From contig NZ_MWPQ01000049.1 in NCBI RefSeq assembly GCF_002028545.1, positions 244,383-308,382 of the forward strand: a stretch of DNA of 64,000 bases, in the 5' to 3' direction. The stretch is from Nitrobacter vulgaris (GTDB lineage: Bacteria; Pseudomonadota; Alphaproteobacteria; Rhizobiales; Xanthobacteraceae). This document shows positions 8,773 through 18,010 of this stretch, one piece after another. The position numbers and the translations under genes are program-made. Below the pieces are notes generated by a model that worked only from the letters and a program-made list of their open reading frames with translations, had not been told where the DNA came from and made no database searches. How positions within the stretch are numbered: the first letter of the stretch is position 1; every line of letters starts with the position of its first letter.

Positions 8773-9270
8773 ATGACGTTCAAAGTCGTGAGCAATAGTT
8801 TCAAGGATGGCGACTACCTCGACAAGGATCATATCCTGTCGGCGGATTTCGGTTTCGGCTGCGCGGGCGGCAACCGATCACCGCACCTGCGCTGGAGCGG
8901 CGCGCCGGCAGGCACGAAGAGCTTCGCCGTAACCTGCTTTGATCCGGACGCACCAACCGGCAGCGGCTTCTGGCATTGGGTCGTCATCAATATTCCGGCC
9001 TCGGTGACGGAGCTTGTGCTCGACGCCGGCAATCCCGGGAGTGGCAAGCTTCCCAATGGCGCGCTACAGACCCGCACCGATTTCGGCACAGCCGGCTACG
9101 GCGGCCCTTGCCCGCCTGAAGGCGATCATCCACATCGCTATTTCTTCACCGTGTACGCGGTCGGCGGCAACATCAACGCCAATGCCGACACATCAGCGGC
9201 AGTGATCGGTTTCCAGCTTCATTTCAACACACTGGCGAAATCGGCGGTGATGGGTCTGTTCAAGCGGTGA
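8773..9270 (+). CDS. YbhB/YbcL family (RKIP/PEBP-like) protein
   Basis: About 165 residues from the ATG at 8773; a GTG at 8764 would add three. It carries the PEBP-type core, including SPHLRWSGAPAGTKSFAVTCFDPDAPTGSGFWHWVVINIP and, later, YGGPCPPEGDHPHRYFFTVYAV. The Asp-Pro-Asp-Ala-Pro, His-Trp and Pro-Pro-x-Gly-x-His elements line the anion-binding pocket of the family. No signal peptide is evident, so it is cytoplasmic. The bacterial role is unknown. A strong terminator follows. Confidence 0.93.
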   Translation: MTFKVVSNSFKDGDYLDKDHILSADFGFGCAGGNRSPHLRWSGAPAGTKSFAVTCFDPDAPTGSGFWHWVVINIPASVTELVLDAGNPGSGKLPNGALQTRTDFGTAGYGGPCPPEGDHPHRYFFTVYAVGGNINANADTSAAVIGFQLHFNTLAKSAVMGLFKR

Positions 9271-9320
9271 GACGATACAAGCGTTTAATGTCCCGCCGTC
9301 ACTGCATCGCGGCACCAATC

Positions 9321-9348
9321 AAAAAGGCTCCCGCGAGGGAGCCTTTTT
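9321..9348. terminator. Bidirectional intrinsic terminator between ybhB-like gene and fbcH
   Basis: Perfect 12-bp inverted repeat (AAAAAGGCTCCC / GGGAGCCTTTTT) with a 4-base GCGA loop. It carries T-runs on both strands and sits between two convergent genes. Confidence 0.95.
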
Positions 9349-9371
9349 GATGCGAAGAACCTGCGCATCAT

Positions 9372-11432
9372 TCAATGCGCGTCGGCCCAGACCGCCTTCT
9401 TGGTGAAGTAGAGCAGCCCGGCAAGGATGATCATGAAAATCATGACCTGCAGGCCAATCCGCTTGCGCTCCTCGAGCTTCGGCTCGGCGGCCCACATCAG
9501 AAAAGCGGACACGTCCTTCGCATACTGATCGACCTTCTGCGGGGTTCCGTCGTCATAGGTCACCTGATCGTCCGCCAGCGGGTTCGGCATCTTCGTGGCA
9601 TGACCTGGGAAGTACTTGTTGTAGGTCGATCCTTCCGGCAGAGCGAACCCTTCCGGCGGACTACTTTCAAAACCGGTCAGGAGGGCATGGATATAGTTCG
9701 GGCCTTTTTCCTGAAACTGCGTGAAGGCATCGAAGATGAACTGAGGAAAGCCCCGTTCATAGCCGCGTGCCTTGGCCATCAGGGAAAGATCGGGCGGAGC
9801 CGCGCCGCCATTGGCTGCGCGAGCGGCGTTCTCATTGGGAAACGGCGACGGAAATTTGTCGGCGACCCGGCCTGGTCGCTCGAACATGTCGCCGGCATCG
9901 TTGGGGCCGTCCTTCACCTGGATTTCGGAAGCCAGCGCCTCGGCCTGGGCGACGGAGAAGCCCGGACCGCCCGGGTCTGTCAGGTTACGATAGTGCACGA
10001 GATTCATGGAGTGGCAGGCCGAGCAGACTTCCTTGTAGACCTTGTAGCCGCGCTGCAACTGGCCTTGGTCGAATTTTCCAAATGGGCCAGCGAACGACCA
10101 GCTCAACGACGGCGGAATCGAGCCATGGTCGGCCGCCATCACCTTCGAGCCGCTATCCAGCGCCAGCAGCCCGACAGCGCCGAACACCGCCAAGGCCGAA
10201 GCCACGACTTTTTTCTTTCCCAGCACGTCATCGGCGATCGAATTGGGAACGGCGCGCGGCTTTTCGATACGACTCAGGATCGGCAGCACAATCAGGAAAT
10301 AGGCGAAATAGCACGCCGTCAGGATACGTCCGGCAACCACGTAGACGCCTTCCGGCGGCTTCGCGCCGAGATAACCAAGGCCGAGACAAACACCGACGAA
10401 GATCCAGAAGAACTGCTTGGCGAGAGGACGATAACGCACCGAGCGGGTCTTTGCGGAATCGAGCCAGGGCAGAAAGGCCAGGATCAGAATAGCGCTGAAC
10501 ATCGCCACCACGCCTGCGAGCTTGTCCGGGATCGAGCGCAGGATCGCGTAGAACGGCAGATAGTACCATTCCGGCACGATATGCGCGGGCGTCACGCCCG
10601 GGTTGGCCGGGATGTAGTTGTCGGGATCGCCGAGATAATTCGGAATGTAGAAGATGAACCAGCAGTAGAACAGGATGAAGCAGGAAAGACCGAACCCGTC
10701 CTTGATGGTCGCGTAAGGCGTAAACGGCACCGTATCCTTCGCGGTCTTGGGCTCGACCCCGGCCGGATTGTTCTGACCGGCGACGTGCAGCGCCCAGACG
10801 TGCAGCACGACCACCCCGGCGATCACGAAAGGCAGGAGGTAGTGCAGCGAGAAAAAGCGGTTCAGCGTCGGATTGCCGACCGAGTAACCGCCCCATAGCA
10901 GCGTCACGATGCTTTCGCCGAAATAGGGAATGGCGGAAAACAGATTGGTGATGACGGTCGCGCCCCAGAAGCTCATCTGACCCCAGGGCAGCACGTAGCC
11001 CATGAAGCCGGTCGCCATCATCAGGAGGTAGATGATGACGCCGAGGATCCAGAGGATCTCGCGCGGTTCTTTGTAGGAGCCGTAATACAGGCCGCGAAGC
11101 ATGTGGATATAAACGGCGATGAAGAACATCGAGGCGCCGTTCGAATGAAGGTAACGCAGCAGCCAGCCGTAGTCGACATCGCGCACAATGGCTTCGACCG
11201 AGTTAAAAGCGAGGTCGGCGTGCGGCGTATAGTGCATCGCCAGGATGACGCCGGTGATGATCTGCACCCCGAGCATGAACGAGAGGATGCCGCCGAACGT
11301 CCACCAGTAGTTCAGGTTGCGCGGCGTCGGATAGGCGACGAACGAGGAATGGACGAGACCGAAGATCGGCAAACGCCGCTCGATCCACTTGAGGACGGAA
11401 TTTTGCGGCTGGAAGCTGGATGGTCCGCTCAT
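9372..11432 (-). CDS. fbcH: Cytochrome b/c1 fusion precursor of the ubiquinol-cytochrome c reductase
   Basis: 686 residues. The first ~400 are cytochrome b: transmembrane helices with paired haem-ligand histidines in [19 protein letters not shown] and [23 protein letters not shown], plus the Qo-site PEWY motif in [18 protein letters not shown] hydrophobic internal signal (about 410-435, ending VMA-ADHG) precedes cytochrome c1, with its haem site CSACH near residue 470, the axial Met in ATKMPNPL, and a C-terminal membrane anchor. In Bradyrhizobium the equivalent polyprotein is cleaved into b and c1 at this internal signal. It is the electron-transfer core between quinol and cytochrome c. It lies downstream of the Rieske gene, forming fbcF-fbcH. 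Confidence 0.97.
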   Translation of the reverse strand: MSGPSSFQPQNSVLKWIERRLPIFGLVHSSFVAYPTPRNLNYWWTFGGILSFMLGVQIITGVILAMHYTPHADLAFNSVEAIVRDVDYGWLLRYLHSNGASMFFIAVYIHMLRGLYYGSYKEPREILWILGVIIYLLMMATGFMGYVLPWGQMSFWGATVITNLFSAIPYFGESIVTLLWGGYSVGNPTLNRFFSLHYLLPFVIAGVVVLHVWALHVAGQNNPAGVEPKTAKDTVPFTPYATIKDGFGLSCFILFYCWFIFYIPNYLGDPDNYIPANPGVTPAHIVPEWYYLPFYAILRSIPDKLAGVVAMFSAILILAFLPWLDSAKTRSVRYRPLAKQFFWIFVGVCLGLGYLGAKPPEGVYVVAGRILTACYFAYFLIVLPILSRIEKPRAVPNSIADDVLGKKKVVASALAVFGAVGLLALDSGSKVMAADHGSIPPSLSWSFAGPFGKFDQGQLQRGYKVYKEVCSACHSMNLVHYRNLTDPGGPGFSVAQAEALASEIQVKDGPNDAGDMFERPGRVADKFPSPFPNENAARAANGGAAPPDLSLMAKARGYERGFPQFIFDAFTQFQEKGPNYIHALLTGFESSPPEGFALPEGSTYNKYFPGHATKMPNPLADDQVTYDDGTPQKVDQYAKDVSAFLMWAAEPKLEERKRIGLQVMIFMIILAGLLYFTKKAVWADAH

Positions 11433-11483
11433 GATGCGATCCTGAAGAATGAAGCGACGCGTTCGGTTCGGGGCTTTTCGGCC

Positions 11484-12011
11484 TTATCCGATCTTGATCT
11501 TGCTGTCGGAAATAAAGGCGTAAGGCGGAATGGCAAGATTGAGCGGCGCCGGCCCCTGGCGGATACGGCCTGAGGAATCGTACTGCGAACCATGGCACGG
11601 ACAGAAAAATCCGTCGTAGTTCCCTTCATGCGCAATCGGAATGCAGCCGAGATGGGTGCAGATGCCGATTACGACGAGCCACTGGTCATGGCCTTCCTTG
11701 ACGCGCGCGGAATCCGGCTGCGGATCAGGCAGGCTCGCGACATTGACGTCGCGGGCTTCCTCGATTTGTTTCTTGGTGCGGTGCATGATGTAGATCGGCT
11801 TGCCGCGCCAGAACACCTTGATGTCTTGTCCATCGGCGATCGGAGCGAGATCGACCTCGATAGGGGCGCCGGCGGCGACCGTAGACGCATCCGGGTTAAG
11901 CTGGGCCACTAACGGCCAGGCCACGGCCGCCGCGCCGACGGCGGCGACGGCGCCGGTTGCTACGAAAAGGAAATCACGGCGGCTTTGTCCTGCCGAAGAC
12001 GATGTCGTCAC
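11484..12011 (-). CDS. petA: Ubiquinol-cytochrome c reductase iron-sulfur (Rieske) subunit
   Basis: 175 residues. The N-terminus carries a twin-arginine motif ([11 protein letters not shown]) and a single membrane anchor, as expected for a Tat-exported Rieske protein. The 2Fe-2S cluster is bound by CTHLGC and, further on, CPCHGS, each supplying one Cys and one His ligand and one disulfide Cys. The gene precedes fbcH by about 50 bases and is presumably co-transcribed. It is also called fbcF. Length and motifs are normal. Confidence 0.97.
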   Translation of the reverse strand: MTTSSSAGQSRRDFLFVATGAVAAVGAAAVAWPLVAQLNPDASTVAAGAPIEVDLAPIADGQDIKVFWRGKPIYIMHRTKKQIEEARDVNVASLPDPQPDSARVKEGHDQWLVVIGICTHLGCIPIAHEGNYDGFFCPCHGSQYDSSGRIRQGPAPLNLAIPPYAFISDSKIKIG

Positions 12012-12202
12012 GATTTCAACCCTTTCTTACCCGCTGCCGGTCTTGTTGCTATCGGTGTACCCCACTCCCCAGAGAGATACGTCTTTCGAGCGGCCGTTTT
12101 ATTGGCACCCTCGCCGGATCAGCGCAAGTGCGCTATCCGTCACTCGTGCAGTGCACAAATCCGCCCATTAGCCACGAAGCCATCTCGGAAAGCATTGAGC
12201 TC

Positions 12203-12673
12203 ATGCGGGTCGCGCTCTTCCAACCTGATATACCGCAGAACACCGGGACAATTCTCCGTCTGTGTGCGTGCCTCAACGTCGAAGCCCATATCATCGAACC
12301 GGCCGGGTTTCCGGTCTCGGACCGGCATTTCCGTCGTGCGGGCATGGACTACCTCGACGAGGTCACCATTGTGCGCCACGATTCATGGCCAAAATTCAAT
12401 CAATGGCGCGCCGAAGACGGCGGCCGGTTGGTGTTATTTACGACCAAGGGCGCACGCCCCTATCTGGACTATCGTTTTGCCGATACAGATATTTTGCTAT
12501 TTGGACGTGAGAGCGCCGGGGTTCCGGATGCTGTTGCGGCGGCCGCGGATGCAACCCTGGTAATACCGGTCAGGCCCGGTCTGCGCTCGCTGAACGTCGC
12601 CATGGCAGCGGCTATGGCAGTGGGCGAGGCCTTGCGGCAGACGAGGTCGGCCGCAACGGGAAGGTCTTCGTGA
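12203..12673 (+). CDS. trmL: tRNA (cytidine/uridine-34 2'-O)-methyltransferase
   Basis: 156 residues from the ATG at 12203; 82 further upstream in-frame codons have no family similarity. It is a SPOUT-class knotted methyltransferase that modifies the wobble base of tRNA-Leu. MRVALFQPDIPQNTG opens the domain, and the C-terminal trefoil knot shows LLFGRESAGVPD and VIPVRPGLRSLNVAMAAAMAVGEAL. It overlaps queE by four bases (GTGA), linking two tRNA-modification genes in one transcript. It is divergent from petA. Confidence 0.93.
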   Translation: MRVALFQPDIPQNTGTILRLCACLNVEAHIIEPAGFPVSDRHFRRAGMDYLDEVTIVRHDSWPKFNQWRAEDGGRLVLFTTKGARPYLDYRFADTDILLFGRESAGVPDAVAAAADATLVIPVRPGLRSLNVAMAAAMAVGEALRQTRSAATGRSS

Positions 12674-13302
12674 GTTACGCGGTTAAGGAGATTTTTCTGA
12701 CGCTGCAGGGCGAAGGCGCTCATGCCGGCAGGGCCGCGGTATTCTGTCGCTTCTCTGGCTGCAACCTTTGGAGCGGCCGCGAAAAAGACCGCGCCTCGGC
12801 CACCTGCCGATTTTGCGACACTGATTTTGTGGGCACCGACGGAACGCTGGGCGGCCGCTACGATACTGCTGATGCGCTGGCGGAAACCATTGCCGCGCAA
12901 TGGATCGGACCGGCCGCCCATCGCTACACCGTGTTGACCGGAGGCGAGCCGCTGTTGCAGGTTAACAAGCCATTGGTCGATGCACTGCACGCCCGCGGTT
13001 TCGAAATCGGGATCGAGACCAACGGCACCATTGCGCCGCCCGATGGCATCGACTGGCTGTGCGTCAGCCCCAAGGCCGGCGCCGATTTGCTGGTCACCAA
13101 AGGCCACGAACTCAAGCTCGTCTATCCACAAACCAATATCCGGCCCGAGGATTTCAAGGATCTCACCTTCGAACGGTTTTCTTTGCAGCCGATGGACGGG
13201 CCGGACGTGGCAGGCAACACGGTGCGCGCCATCAACTATTGCCTGCGGCATCCGCAGTGGCGGCTCAGCCTGCAGACACACAAGACGCTGGGGATCAGGT
13301 AG
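12670..13302 (+). CDS. queE: 7-carboxy-7-deazaguanine synthase
   Basis: 210 residues from a GTG overlapping the trmL stop. It is a radical-SAM enzyme of queuosine biosynthesis that converts 6-carboxytetrahydropterin, made by QueD, into 7-carboxy-7-deazaguanine. The cluster-binding cysteines are in SGCNLWSGREKDRASATCRFCDTDF, the longer C-x14-C-x2-C spacing typical of many QueE proteins. VLTGGEPLLQ is the SAM-contacting GGE motif. queD follows after a 130-base gap filled by a palindromic repeat. Confidence 0.95.
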   Translation: MSYAVKEIFLTLQGEGAHAGRAAVFCRFSGCNLWSGREKDRASATCRFCDTDFVGTDGTLGGRYDTADALAETIAAQWIGPAAHRYTVLTGGEPLLQVNKPLVDALHARGFEIGIETNGTIAPPDGIDWLCVSPKAGADLLVTKGHELKLVYPQTNIRPEDFKDLTFERFSLQPMDGPDVAGNTVRAINYCLRHPQWRLSLQTHKTLGIR

Positions 13303-13323
13303 GGATGAAATTAACCACACCCT

Positions 13324-13408
13324 CGTCGTTGCGAGCGCAGCGAAGCAATCCAGAAGCTCCAAGGAAAGAGCTGGATTGCTTCGTCGGCTGCGCCTCCTCG
13401 CAATGACG
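13324..13408 (+). repeat. Palindromic interspersed repeat, copy 1 (queE-queD gap)
   Basis: 85 bases. The left arm GCGAGCGCAGCGAAGCAATC and the right arm GATTGCTTCGTCGGCTGCGC...TCGCAATGACG are imperfect complements around a short AAGCTCCAAGGAAAGAGCT centre. The same element recurs at 13811-13894. It is similar to a small repeat I know to be abundant in Bradyrhizobium, Rhodopseudomonas and Nitrobacter genomes. Confidence 0.88.
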
Positions 13409-13434
13409 CCTTTAATCGGAAGCAGGTTTGACGA

Positions 13435-13800
13435 ATGTGGGAGTTGACGAAATCATTCCGCTTCGAGGCCGCGCATTCGCTGCCGGCAACGACATTGGGC
13501 ACCGCGAGCATGGAAATCCACGGCCATTCTTTCCGCGCCGAGGTGAGCGTCCGCGGCAAGCCTGATCCCGCGAGCGGAATGGTGCTCGATCTCGGCCTGC
13601 TCGAGCGCGGTATGGGCGAGGTCCGGAGCAAACTCGATCATAAGCTCCTCAACAACGTCGAAGGACTTGGCCCGCCGACGCTGGAAAATCTGGCGCGTTT
13701 CATCTGGGATCATGTCCAGCACGCAGGACACGTGACACGCGTCAGCGTACATCGCGATAGTTGCGGCGAAAGCTGCACCTATTTCGGACCCGAAAGTTGA
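13435..13800 (+). CDS. queD: 6-carboxy-5,6,7,8-tetrahydropterin synthase
   Basis: 121 residues. QueD makes 6-carboxytetrahydropterin from 7,8-dihydroneopterin triphosphate, the step before QueE. FEAAHSLPAT supplies the first zinc histidine. The HGHSF-type motif is here IHGHSFRAEVSV. The C-terminal SVHRDSCGESCTYFG carries a glutamate expected at the active site. The usual catalytic Cys of the family (in CxxxHGH) lies at a threonine/serine-rich stretch (TTLGTASMEIHGH), so the Cys is not obvious here. Bracketed on both sides by copies of one palindromic repeat. Confidence 0.9.
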   Translation: MWELTKSFRFEAAHSLPATTLGTASMEIHGHSFRAEVSVRGKPDPASGMVLDLGLLERGMGEVRSKLDHKLLNNVEGLGPPTLENLARFIWDHVQHAGHVTRVSVHRDSCGESCTYFGPES

Positions 13801-13810
13801 AATTCTCACT

Positions 13811-13894
13811 TGTCATTTCGAGCGCAGCGAAGCAATCCAGATTTAAAACCAGCGAGATTAGATTGCTTCGTTGCTTAAGCTCCTCGCAATGACA
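13811..13894 (+). repeat. Palindromic interspersed repeat, copy 2 (queD-hemF gap)
   Basis: 84 bases. It has the same left arm (CGAGCGCAGCGAAGCAATCC) and right arm (GATTGCTTCG...TCCTCGCAATGACA) as the copy at 13324-13408, with a different centre. Copies 1 and 2 flank queD. The element ends 21 bases before the likely hemF start. Confidence 0.88.
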
Positions 13895-13915
13895 GAGTCT
13901 CTCAAGGAATATCCG

Positions 13916-14803
13916 ATGGACGCCTCCCTGCTCGAGACCCGCAAGGCCCGCGCGCGATCCTGGTTCGAGCAGTTGCGCGACAATATCTGCTCGGCTTTTG
14001 AAAAGCTGGAAGACGACGCGCCCGCTTCGCTCTATCCCGGTAACATAGGACGCTTCGTCCGCACGCCTTGGGAGCGTACCGACCACACCGGCCAACCCGG
14101 GGGCGGCGGCGTCATGTCGATGATGCACGGGCGGCTATTCGAGAAGGTCGGCGTGCACTGCTCGACCGTACATGGCGAATTCGCGCCGGAGTTTCGTGCG
14201 CAGATTCCCGGTGCGGCGGATGATCCGAATTTCTGGGCGTCGGGCATCTCGTTGATCGCCCACATGCGCAATCCGCATATTCCCGCCGTTCACATGAACA
14301 CGCGCTTCGTGGTGACCACGAAAGCATGGTTCGGCGGCGGCGGCGACCTGACGCCGGTGCTGATGCGGCGGCGCACGCAGGAGGATGCCGACAGCCTCGC
14401 GTTTCACGCGGCGATGAAGTCCGCCTGCGATGCCCATGCCGACATCGCCGCATACGACAAATACAAGACCTGGTGCGATGAGTATTTCTATCTGCCGCAC
14501 CGCAAGGAAGCCCGCGGGATCGGCGGTATCTTCTATGATTGGCATGACAGCGGCGACTGGGATGCCGACCTCGCCTTCACGCAGGATGTTGGGCGAGCGC
14601 TGCTCAAGGTCTATCCCGAGCTCGTGCGTCGGAACTTCAGCACGCCGTGGACCGCGGCCGATCGCGAGGAACAGTTGATCCGACGCGGACGTTACGCCGA
14701 ATTCAATCTTCTCTACGACCGCGGCACCATTTTCGGGCTGAAGACCGGAGGCAACGTCGAGTCGATCCTCTCGTCGATGCCTCCCGAGGTGAAATGGCCT
14801 TAG
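13916..14803 (+). CDS. hemF: Oxygen-dependent coproporphyrinogen III oxidase
   Basis: 295 residues from the ATG at 13916. An upstream in-frame start at 13871 would lie within the palindromic repeat and is rejected. It decarboxylates coproporphyrinogen III to protoporphyrinogen IX aerobically in haem synthesis. Recognisable segments are the [29 protein letters not shown] opening, [22 protein letters not shown], and [20 protein letters not shown] near the end, all hallmarks of HemF. Length is normal. Confidence 0.97.
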   Translation: MDASLLETRKARARSWFEQLRDNICSAFEKLEDDAPASLYPGNIGRFVRTPWERTDHTGQPGGGGVMSMMHGRLFEKVGVHCSTVHGEFAPEFRAQIPGAADDPNFWASGISLIAHMRNPHIPAVHMNTRFVVTTKAWFGGGGDLTPVLMRRRTQEDADSLAFHAAMKSACDAHADIAAYDKYKTWCDEYFYLPHRKEARGIGGIFYDWHDSGDWDADLAFTQDVGRALLKVYPELVRRNFSTPWTAADREEQLIRRGRYAEFNLLYDRGTIFGLKTGGNVESILSSMPPEVKWP

Positions 14804-14893
14804 ATCCGGTTGGACCGAACCAATTCAAAATCACGAACGAGAAGCGGGACGCGGGCGGAAAACCGCTATCCACTTTTCCCCATCCCGCTCTAG
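14801..14893 (+). repeat. Interspersed repeat, second composite family (3' of hemF)
   Basis: It begins at the hemF stop codon and ends in CTAG. It contains GCGGGACGCGGG, then AACCGCTATCCACTTTTCCC and CATCCCGCTCTAG. The AACCGSTATCCACTT core is shared with the other composite repeat (copies near 3700, 30530 and 30970), while the flanks differ. It may also serve as the hemF transcript end. Confidence 0.65.
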
Positions 14894-14909
14894 CGGAATG
14901 TTGCCGCCC

Positions 14910-16166
14910 TCACAGCCGGTGATCGCGCGTGAACCGCGCGACGGTCTGATCGGCAATCGCCGAAAGTCGCGCGGAATCGAGCGGGAAATCCTCTGCAAGC
15001 CAGGCATCTTCCGCGATCGCGAGAACGTGTCCGAGCGCCGGACCTTCCGCGATTCCGCGTCCGACGAAATCCTCGGCCTTCAAAGGGAAGGCCGGCGGCT
15101 GCCAGCGCTGCGGCAGGGTTGCGACGTTTAGCCACGGTGCCGGATCGGCGCCGAGGCCAGCCCGCGACCAGGCCTGCATCAGCCGATCGCGGAAGCGCGG
15201 CGCCCCAAGTCGGTAGATTCGCCGCCGCGCGGTTGCCTCGTCCATGCTGCCCAGCCGCCACCAGCGATGGCCCATCGAATCCAGTTGTTTCGCCTCGGCA
15301 TTGGAGAGCCGCAATCGCTGCGCAACCCGCCGCGCGTCTTCGGTAACCGATACCGCAAGCGCCGCGAGCCGGCGGATCGGATCCGGCGCAAGTTCCAGCG
15401 CGCGCTCTGCCACGATCATCGCCGCGAGCGGACCGCGATACGCCACGCCGCCGAGAATGGTCAGCAGCAAGCCGCCGTCCTCCATCGCCACCAGCGCCTC
15501 CACGGCGCCCTCCGCGACCAGCAGCTTCAGTATCTCCGCCCGCATGCGTTCGGCCGACAGCGTGGTAAGTCCGGCGCGACCGCGGATGCAGGCGAGATGG
15601 CTATCCCGATCGGGTTCGCCTCCACCATAGGCGGCATGGATCCGGAAAAAGCGGAGTATGCGCAGGTAATCCTCCGCTATACGCCGATCCGGATCGCCGA
15701 TAAAGCGCACCCGCTTAGCGGCGATGTCGTCGAGTCCGCCGACATGATCGTGCACTGTGCCGTCGCTCTCAACGGACAGACCGTTGATGGTAAAATCGCG
15801 GCGCTTGGCATCGCGCGCCCAATCCCTGCCGAATGCAACCCTGGCCTTGCGACCGAAGGTTTCAATATCCTCGCGCAGCGTCGTGACTTCGAACGGCCGG
15901 CCCTCGACCACCAGCGTGACAGTGCCATGCTCAATGCCGGTCGGAATACTCTTGATGCGAGCCGCGGCCGCGCGACGCATGACTTCTTCGGGCAGCGCCG
16001 TGGTGGCCACGTCGATCTCGCCCACAGGCAGACCCATCAAGGCGTTGCGAACCGCGCCGCCGACGATCCGCGCTTCCTCGCCGTTTTCACTGAGCAGCGC
16101 CAGAACACGCGCCGCCGGACCTGATTTCAGCCAGCCCGCATCGCATAGCGAGCGGGCCGGGTTCAC
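14910..16166 (-). CDS. cca: CCA-adding tRNA nucleotidyltransferase (poly-A polymerase family)
   Basis: 418 residues. The N-terminal nucleotidyltransferase head shows GGAVRNALMGLPVGEIDVATTALPEEV. The usual metal-binding DxD is here written E-I-D, a conservative change. RDFTINGL and the RFIGDPDRRIAEDYLRILRFFR neck motif follow. The enzyme repairs or adds the 3' CCA of tRNA. The C-terminal half is helical with no HD phosphohydrolase motif. It overlaps the DUF6111 gene by four bases. Whether it adds CCA, A only or CC only cannot be decided here. Confidence 0.9.
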   Translation of the reverse strand: MNPARSLCDAGWLKSGPAARVLALLSENGEEARIVGGAVRNALMGLPVGEIDVATTALPEEVMRRAAAARIKSIPTGIEHGTVTLVVEGRPFEVTTLREDIETFGRKARVAFGRDWARDAKRRDFTINGLSVESDGTVHDHVGGLDDIAAKRVRFIGDPDRRIAEDYLRILRFFRIHAAYGGGEPDRDSHLACIRGRAGLTTLSAERMRAEILKLLVAEGAVEALVAMEDGGLLLTILGGVAYRGPLAAMIVAERALELAPDPIRRLAALAVSVTEDARRVAQRLRLSNAEAKQLDSMGHRWWRLGSMDEATARRRIYRLGAPRFRDRLMQAWSRAGLGADPAPWLNVATLPQRWQPPAFPLKAEDFVGRGIAEGPALGHVLAIAEDAWLAEDFPLDSARLSAIADQTVARFTRDHRL

Positions 16167-16426
16167 CTCTCGACTCCGGGCACAAGTTTGCCGTTCTCAA
16201 GATGCGCCGGAACATAGGTCGAATCCGGCGGCGAGCCCGAGAAATTCGCCAACAGAACGAAGCTGACGACAACCAGCGCCAGCGCCGCTAGCGAAAGTCG
16301 CACGACGATGTGCGGCGGCCATGAGGCGGCGATCATGAAGTCCACACGGTGGGCGATCAGATATGCCGCGTAGATCGCGAACGGAATCAGGAAGATTCCG
16401 AGTTCCATTAAAACTGGACGGATCAT
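16163..16426 (-). CDS. Small membrane protein, DUF6111 family
   Basis: 87 residues with two predicted membrane helices (about 9-24 and 41-62) and a short polar C-terminus (PPDSTYVPAHLENGKLVPG). The family is restricted to alphaproteobacteria and regularly sits between a NUDIX hydrolase and cca, as here. It overlaps both neighbours by four bases, so the three genes are probably translationally coupled. Function unknown. Confidence 0.85.
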   Translation of the reverse strand: MIRPVLMELGIFLIPFAIYAAYLIAHRVDFMIAASWPPHIVVRLSLAALALVVVSFVLLANFSGSPPDSTYVPAHLENGKLVPGVER

Positions 16427-17100
16427 TTCAAATAGACTCGCTCGTACAGTACGCGCAGGATCCCGGCAGTTGCGCCCCAGATATTTCGTTCGGCGAACGG
16501 CATCTCGTAGAACGAGCGCGTTGTGCCGCGGAATTGCTTCCGGCCGAGTTTGTGATTGACAGGGTTCATCAGAAACGACAGCGGCACCTCGAATGCGTCG
16601 GCCACTTCATCCTTATTGATATAAAGATCAAATCCGGGTCTCACGCGCGCCACCGTCGGCAGGATACGGAACCCGAAACTCGTGCCGTAAAGATCAAGAT
16701 ACCCAATCGGCTCCACAAAGTCGCGGGTCAGCCCGACTTCTTCCCACGCCTCGCGCAGCGCCGCATCGACCGGCGAGGCATCGGTCGCGTCGATCTTGCC
16801 GCCGGGAAACGCGATCTGGCCAGCGTGCTCACTCAGATGAGCCGCGCGCTGCGTCAGCAGCACGGTCGGTTGCTCGCGCGCGACCACCGGGATCAGCACC
16901 GCCGCCGGCCGGATCGGCTTTTCCTGAGCGATCGTCCGGAGCACGGCATCATTGTCATGGTCACCGGTCAACGGAACGATGCCGGCGTCCGTCAGCCCGG
17001 GCGGTATATCGAAACACAACCGTGCCCGTGCGCGGTCGAAAAACGCCTCAGTGCCGACATCGGGGGACGCGACCACTGTCTTCACCATCGGAACGTTCAA
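16423..17100 (-). CDS. NUDIX hydrolase, CoA pyrophosphatase-like
   Basis: 225 residues. The Nudix box is complete: GGKIDATDASPVDAALREAWEEVGL. The upstream VLLTQRAAHLSEHAGQIAFPGG resembles the NudL/YeaB CoA-pyrophosphatase signature (LLTxRs...GQxxFPGG). It probably hydrolyses the pyrophosphate of CoA or a related nucleotide. It overlaps DUF1285 upstream and DUF6111 downstream, in a four-gene overlapping operon ending with cca. Confidence 0.9.
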   Translation of the reverse strand: MNVPMVKTVVASPDVGTEAFFDRARARLCFDIPPGLTDAGIVPLTGDHDNDAVLRTIAQEKPIRPAAVLIPVVAREQPTVLLTQRAAHLSEHAGQIAFPGGKIDATDASPVDAALREAWEEVGLTRDFVEPIGYLDLYGTSFGFRILPTVARVRPGFDLYINKDEVADAFEVPLSFLMNPVNHKLGRKQFRGTTRSFYEMPFAERNIWGATAGILRVLYERVYLK

Positions 17101-17702
17101 CCTGCGTCCCTCACCTGCTCCGCATCCGCCATCGCGAAGAACTCACCGCCCGATTCGACTCCGAACATCATTTGACCATCGACCATCCGTTGCTCACCCA
17201 TGTCAACAAGATCGTAATACAACGCTCTTGTCACTTTGGCCCAGAGACCGGCCCGAACGTGCAAATAAGGCTTCAACCCGCCGCCCTCCGAGCACTCGAA
17301 GCGCAGCCGGTGCGCAAAATCGCATGGCACCCAATCGCCGACATTGGTACGGAATCTCAGCAGGCGGCCATTTTCGTCCCGATTCCCGATCATTTCGACG
17401 GCCAGAAACGGTGCGTCATCGACGCTGATGCCCACTTTCTCTACCGGAGTCACCAGAAAGTATTTGCCATCCTCGTGTTTCAAGATCGTGGAGAACAGAC
17501 GCACCAGCGCAGGCCGGCCGATTGGCGTTCCCGTATAATACCATGTGCCGTCGCCGCCGATTCGCATGTCCAGATCGCCGCAAAACGGCGGATTCCACAG
17601 ATGGACTGGCGGCAAACCGCTGCCGGGCGAGCCCGCGGCATTGCGCGCTGAGGCCGTCAGGCCATCCAGTGTCCGAGTAGCGGGCCGCCCTTGCTTCGCC
17701 AT
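17097..17702 (-). CDS. DUF1285 domain-containing protein
   Basis: 201 residues. The DUF1285 core includes PPVHLWNPPFCGDLDMRIGGDGTWYYTGTPIGRPALVRLFSTIL and EGGGLKPYLHVRAGLWAKVTRALYYDLVDMGE. Structures of this family show a small beta-rich fold of unknown function. It is the first gene of the overlapping operon with the NUDIX, DUF6111 and cca genes. The preceding intergenic region carries the CTAG hairpin array. Confidence 0.9.
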   Translation of the reverse strand: MAKQGRPATRTLDGLTASARNAAGSPGSGLPPVHLWNPPFCGDLDMRIGGDGTWYYTGTPIGRPALVRLFSTILKHEDGKYFLVTPVEKVGISVDDAPFLAVEMIGNRDENGRLLRFRTNVGDWVPCDFAHRLRFECSEGGGLKPYLHVRAGLWAKVTRALYYDLVDMGEQRMVDGQMMFGVESGGEFFAMADAEQVRDAG

Positions 17703-17755
17703 GGTTTACCCCGACGCTGATCGCCTCTTCTGCCACAAAGGGGAACATCAACCCA

Positions 17756-17834
17756 CTAGTGGAGTGGATTTGACATTCGCCACCCATCTGCCGCGGGCAC
17801 CGAAATGCGAATGTCAAATCCAAAACTCCACTAG
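17756..17834 (+). repeat. CTAG hairpin A of a four-unit array
   Basis: 5' arm 17756-17780 and 3' arm 17807-17834 are perfectly complementary over 25 bp (10 bp outer including CTAG, 15 bp inner ending in TTCGC), apart from a 3-base bulge on the 3' arm. The loop is 26 bases. No T-run follows, so it is not a conventional terminator. Confidence 0.92.
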
Positions 17835-17847
17835 AAACCTATAGTTG

Positions 17848-17923
17848 CTAGTGGTCCTGCGATTCTAACGTTCGCAAAAACACCTGCTGAAACGGGATGC
17901 GAACGTTGGAATCGGACCACTAG
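17848..17923 (+). repeat. CTAG hairpin B of a four-unit array
   Basis: 5' arm 17848-17875 and 3' arm 17899-17923 pair over 25 positions with one T-G wobble. A 3-base bulge (TGC) lies on the 5' arm, opposite in polarity to unit A. The loop is 23 bases. It is separated from A by 13 bases and shares its terminal CTAG with unit C. Confidence 0.92.
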
Positions 17924-17997
17924 CGTGGTGGTTCAGAAGTTCGCTTCATTCCCCCGGCAAGTCCGTCGAGCGAACTTCTGAACCCAAACCACACTAG
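17920..17997 (+). repeat. CTAG hairpin C of a four-unit array
   Basis: 5' arm 17920-17945 and 3' arm 17969-17997 pair over 26 positions with a single C-A mismatch (G-U on the opposite strand). The 3-base bulge is on the 3' arm, the same polarity as A. The loop is 23 bases. The stem sequence differs from A, with both arms changed together. Confidence 0.92.
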
Positions 17998-18010
17998 AAT
18001 CATAAGGTTG

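Noticed and set aside
9375..10898. 507-codon open frame antisense to fbcH
   Set aside because: It lies entirely opposite an unmistakable cytochrome b/c1 gene; its composition (Arg/His/Gly-rich, no motifs) is that of a shadow frame in GC-rich DNA.
13871..13915. N-terminal extension of hemF
   Set aside because: The extra 15 codons start inside a palindromic interspersed repeat and do not resemble HemF.
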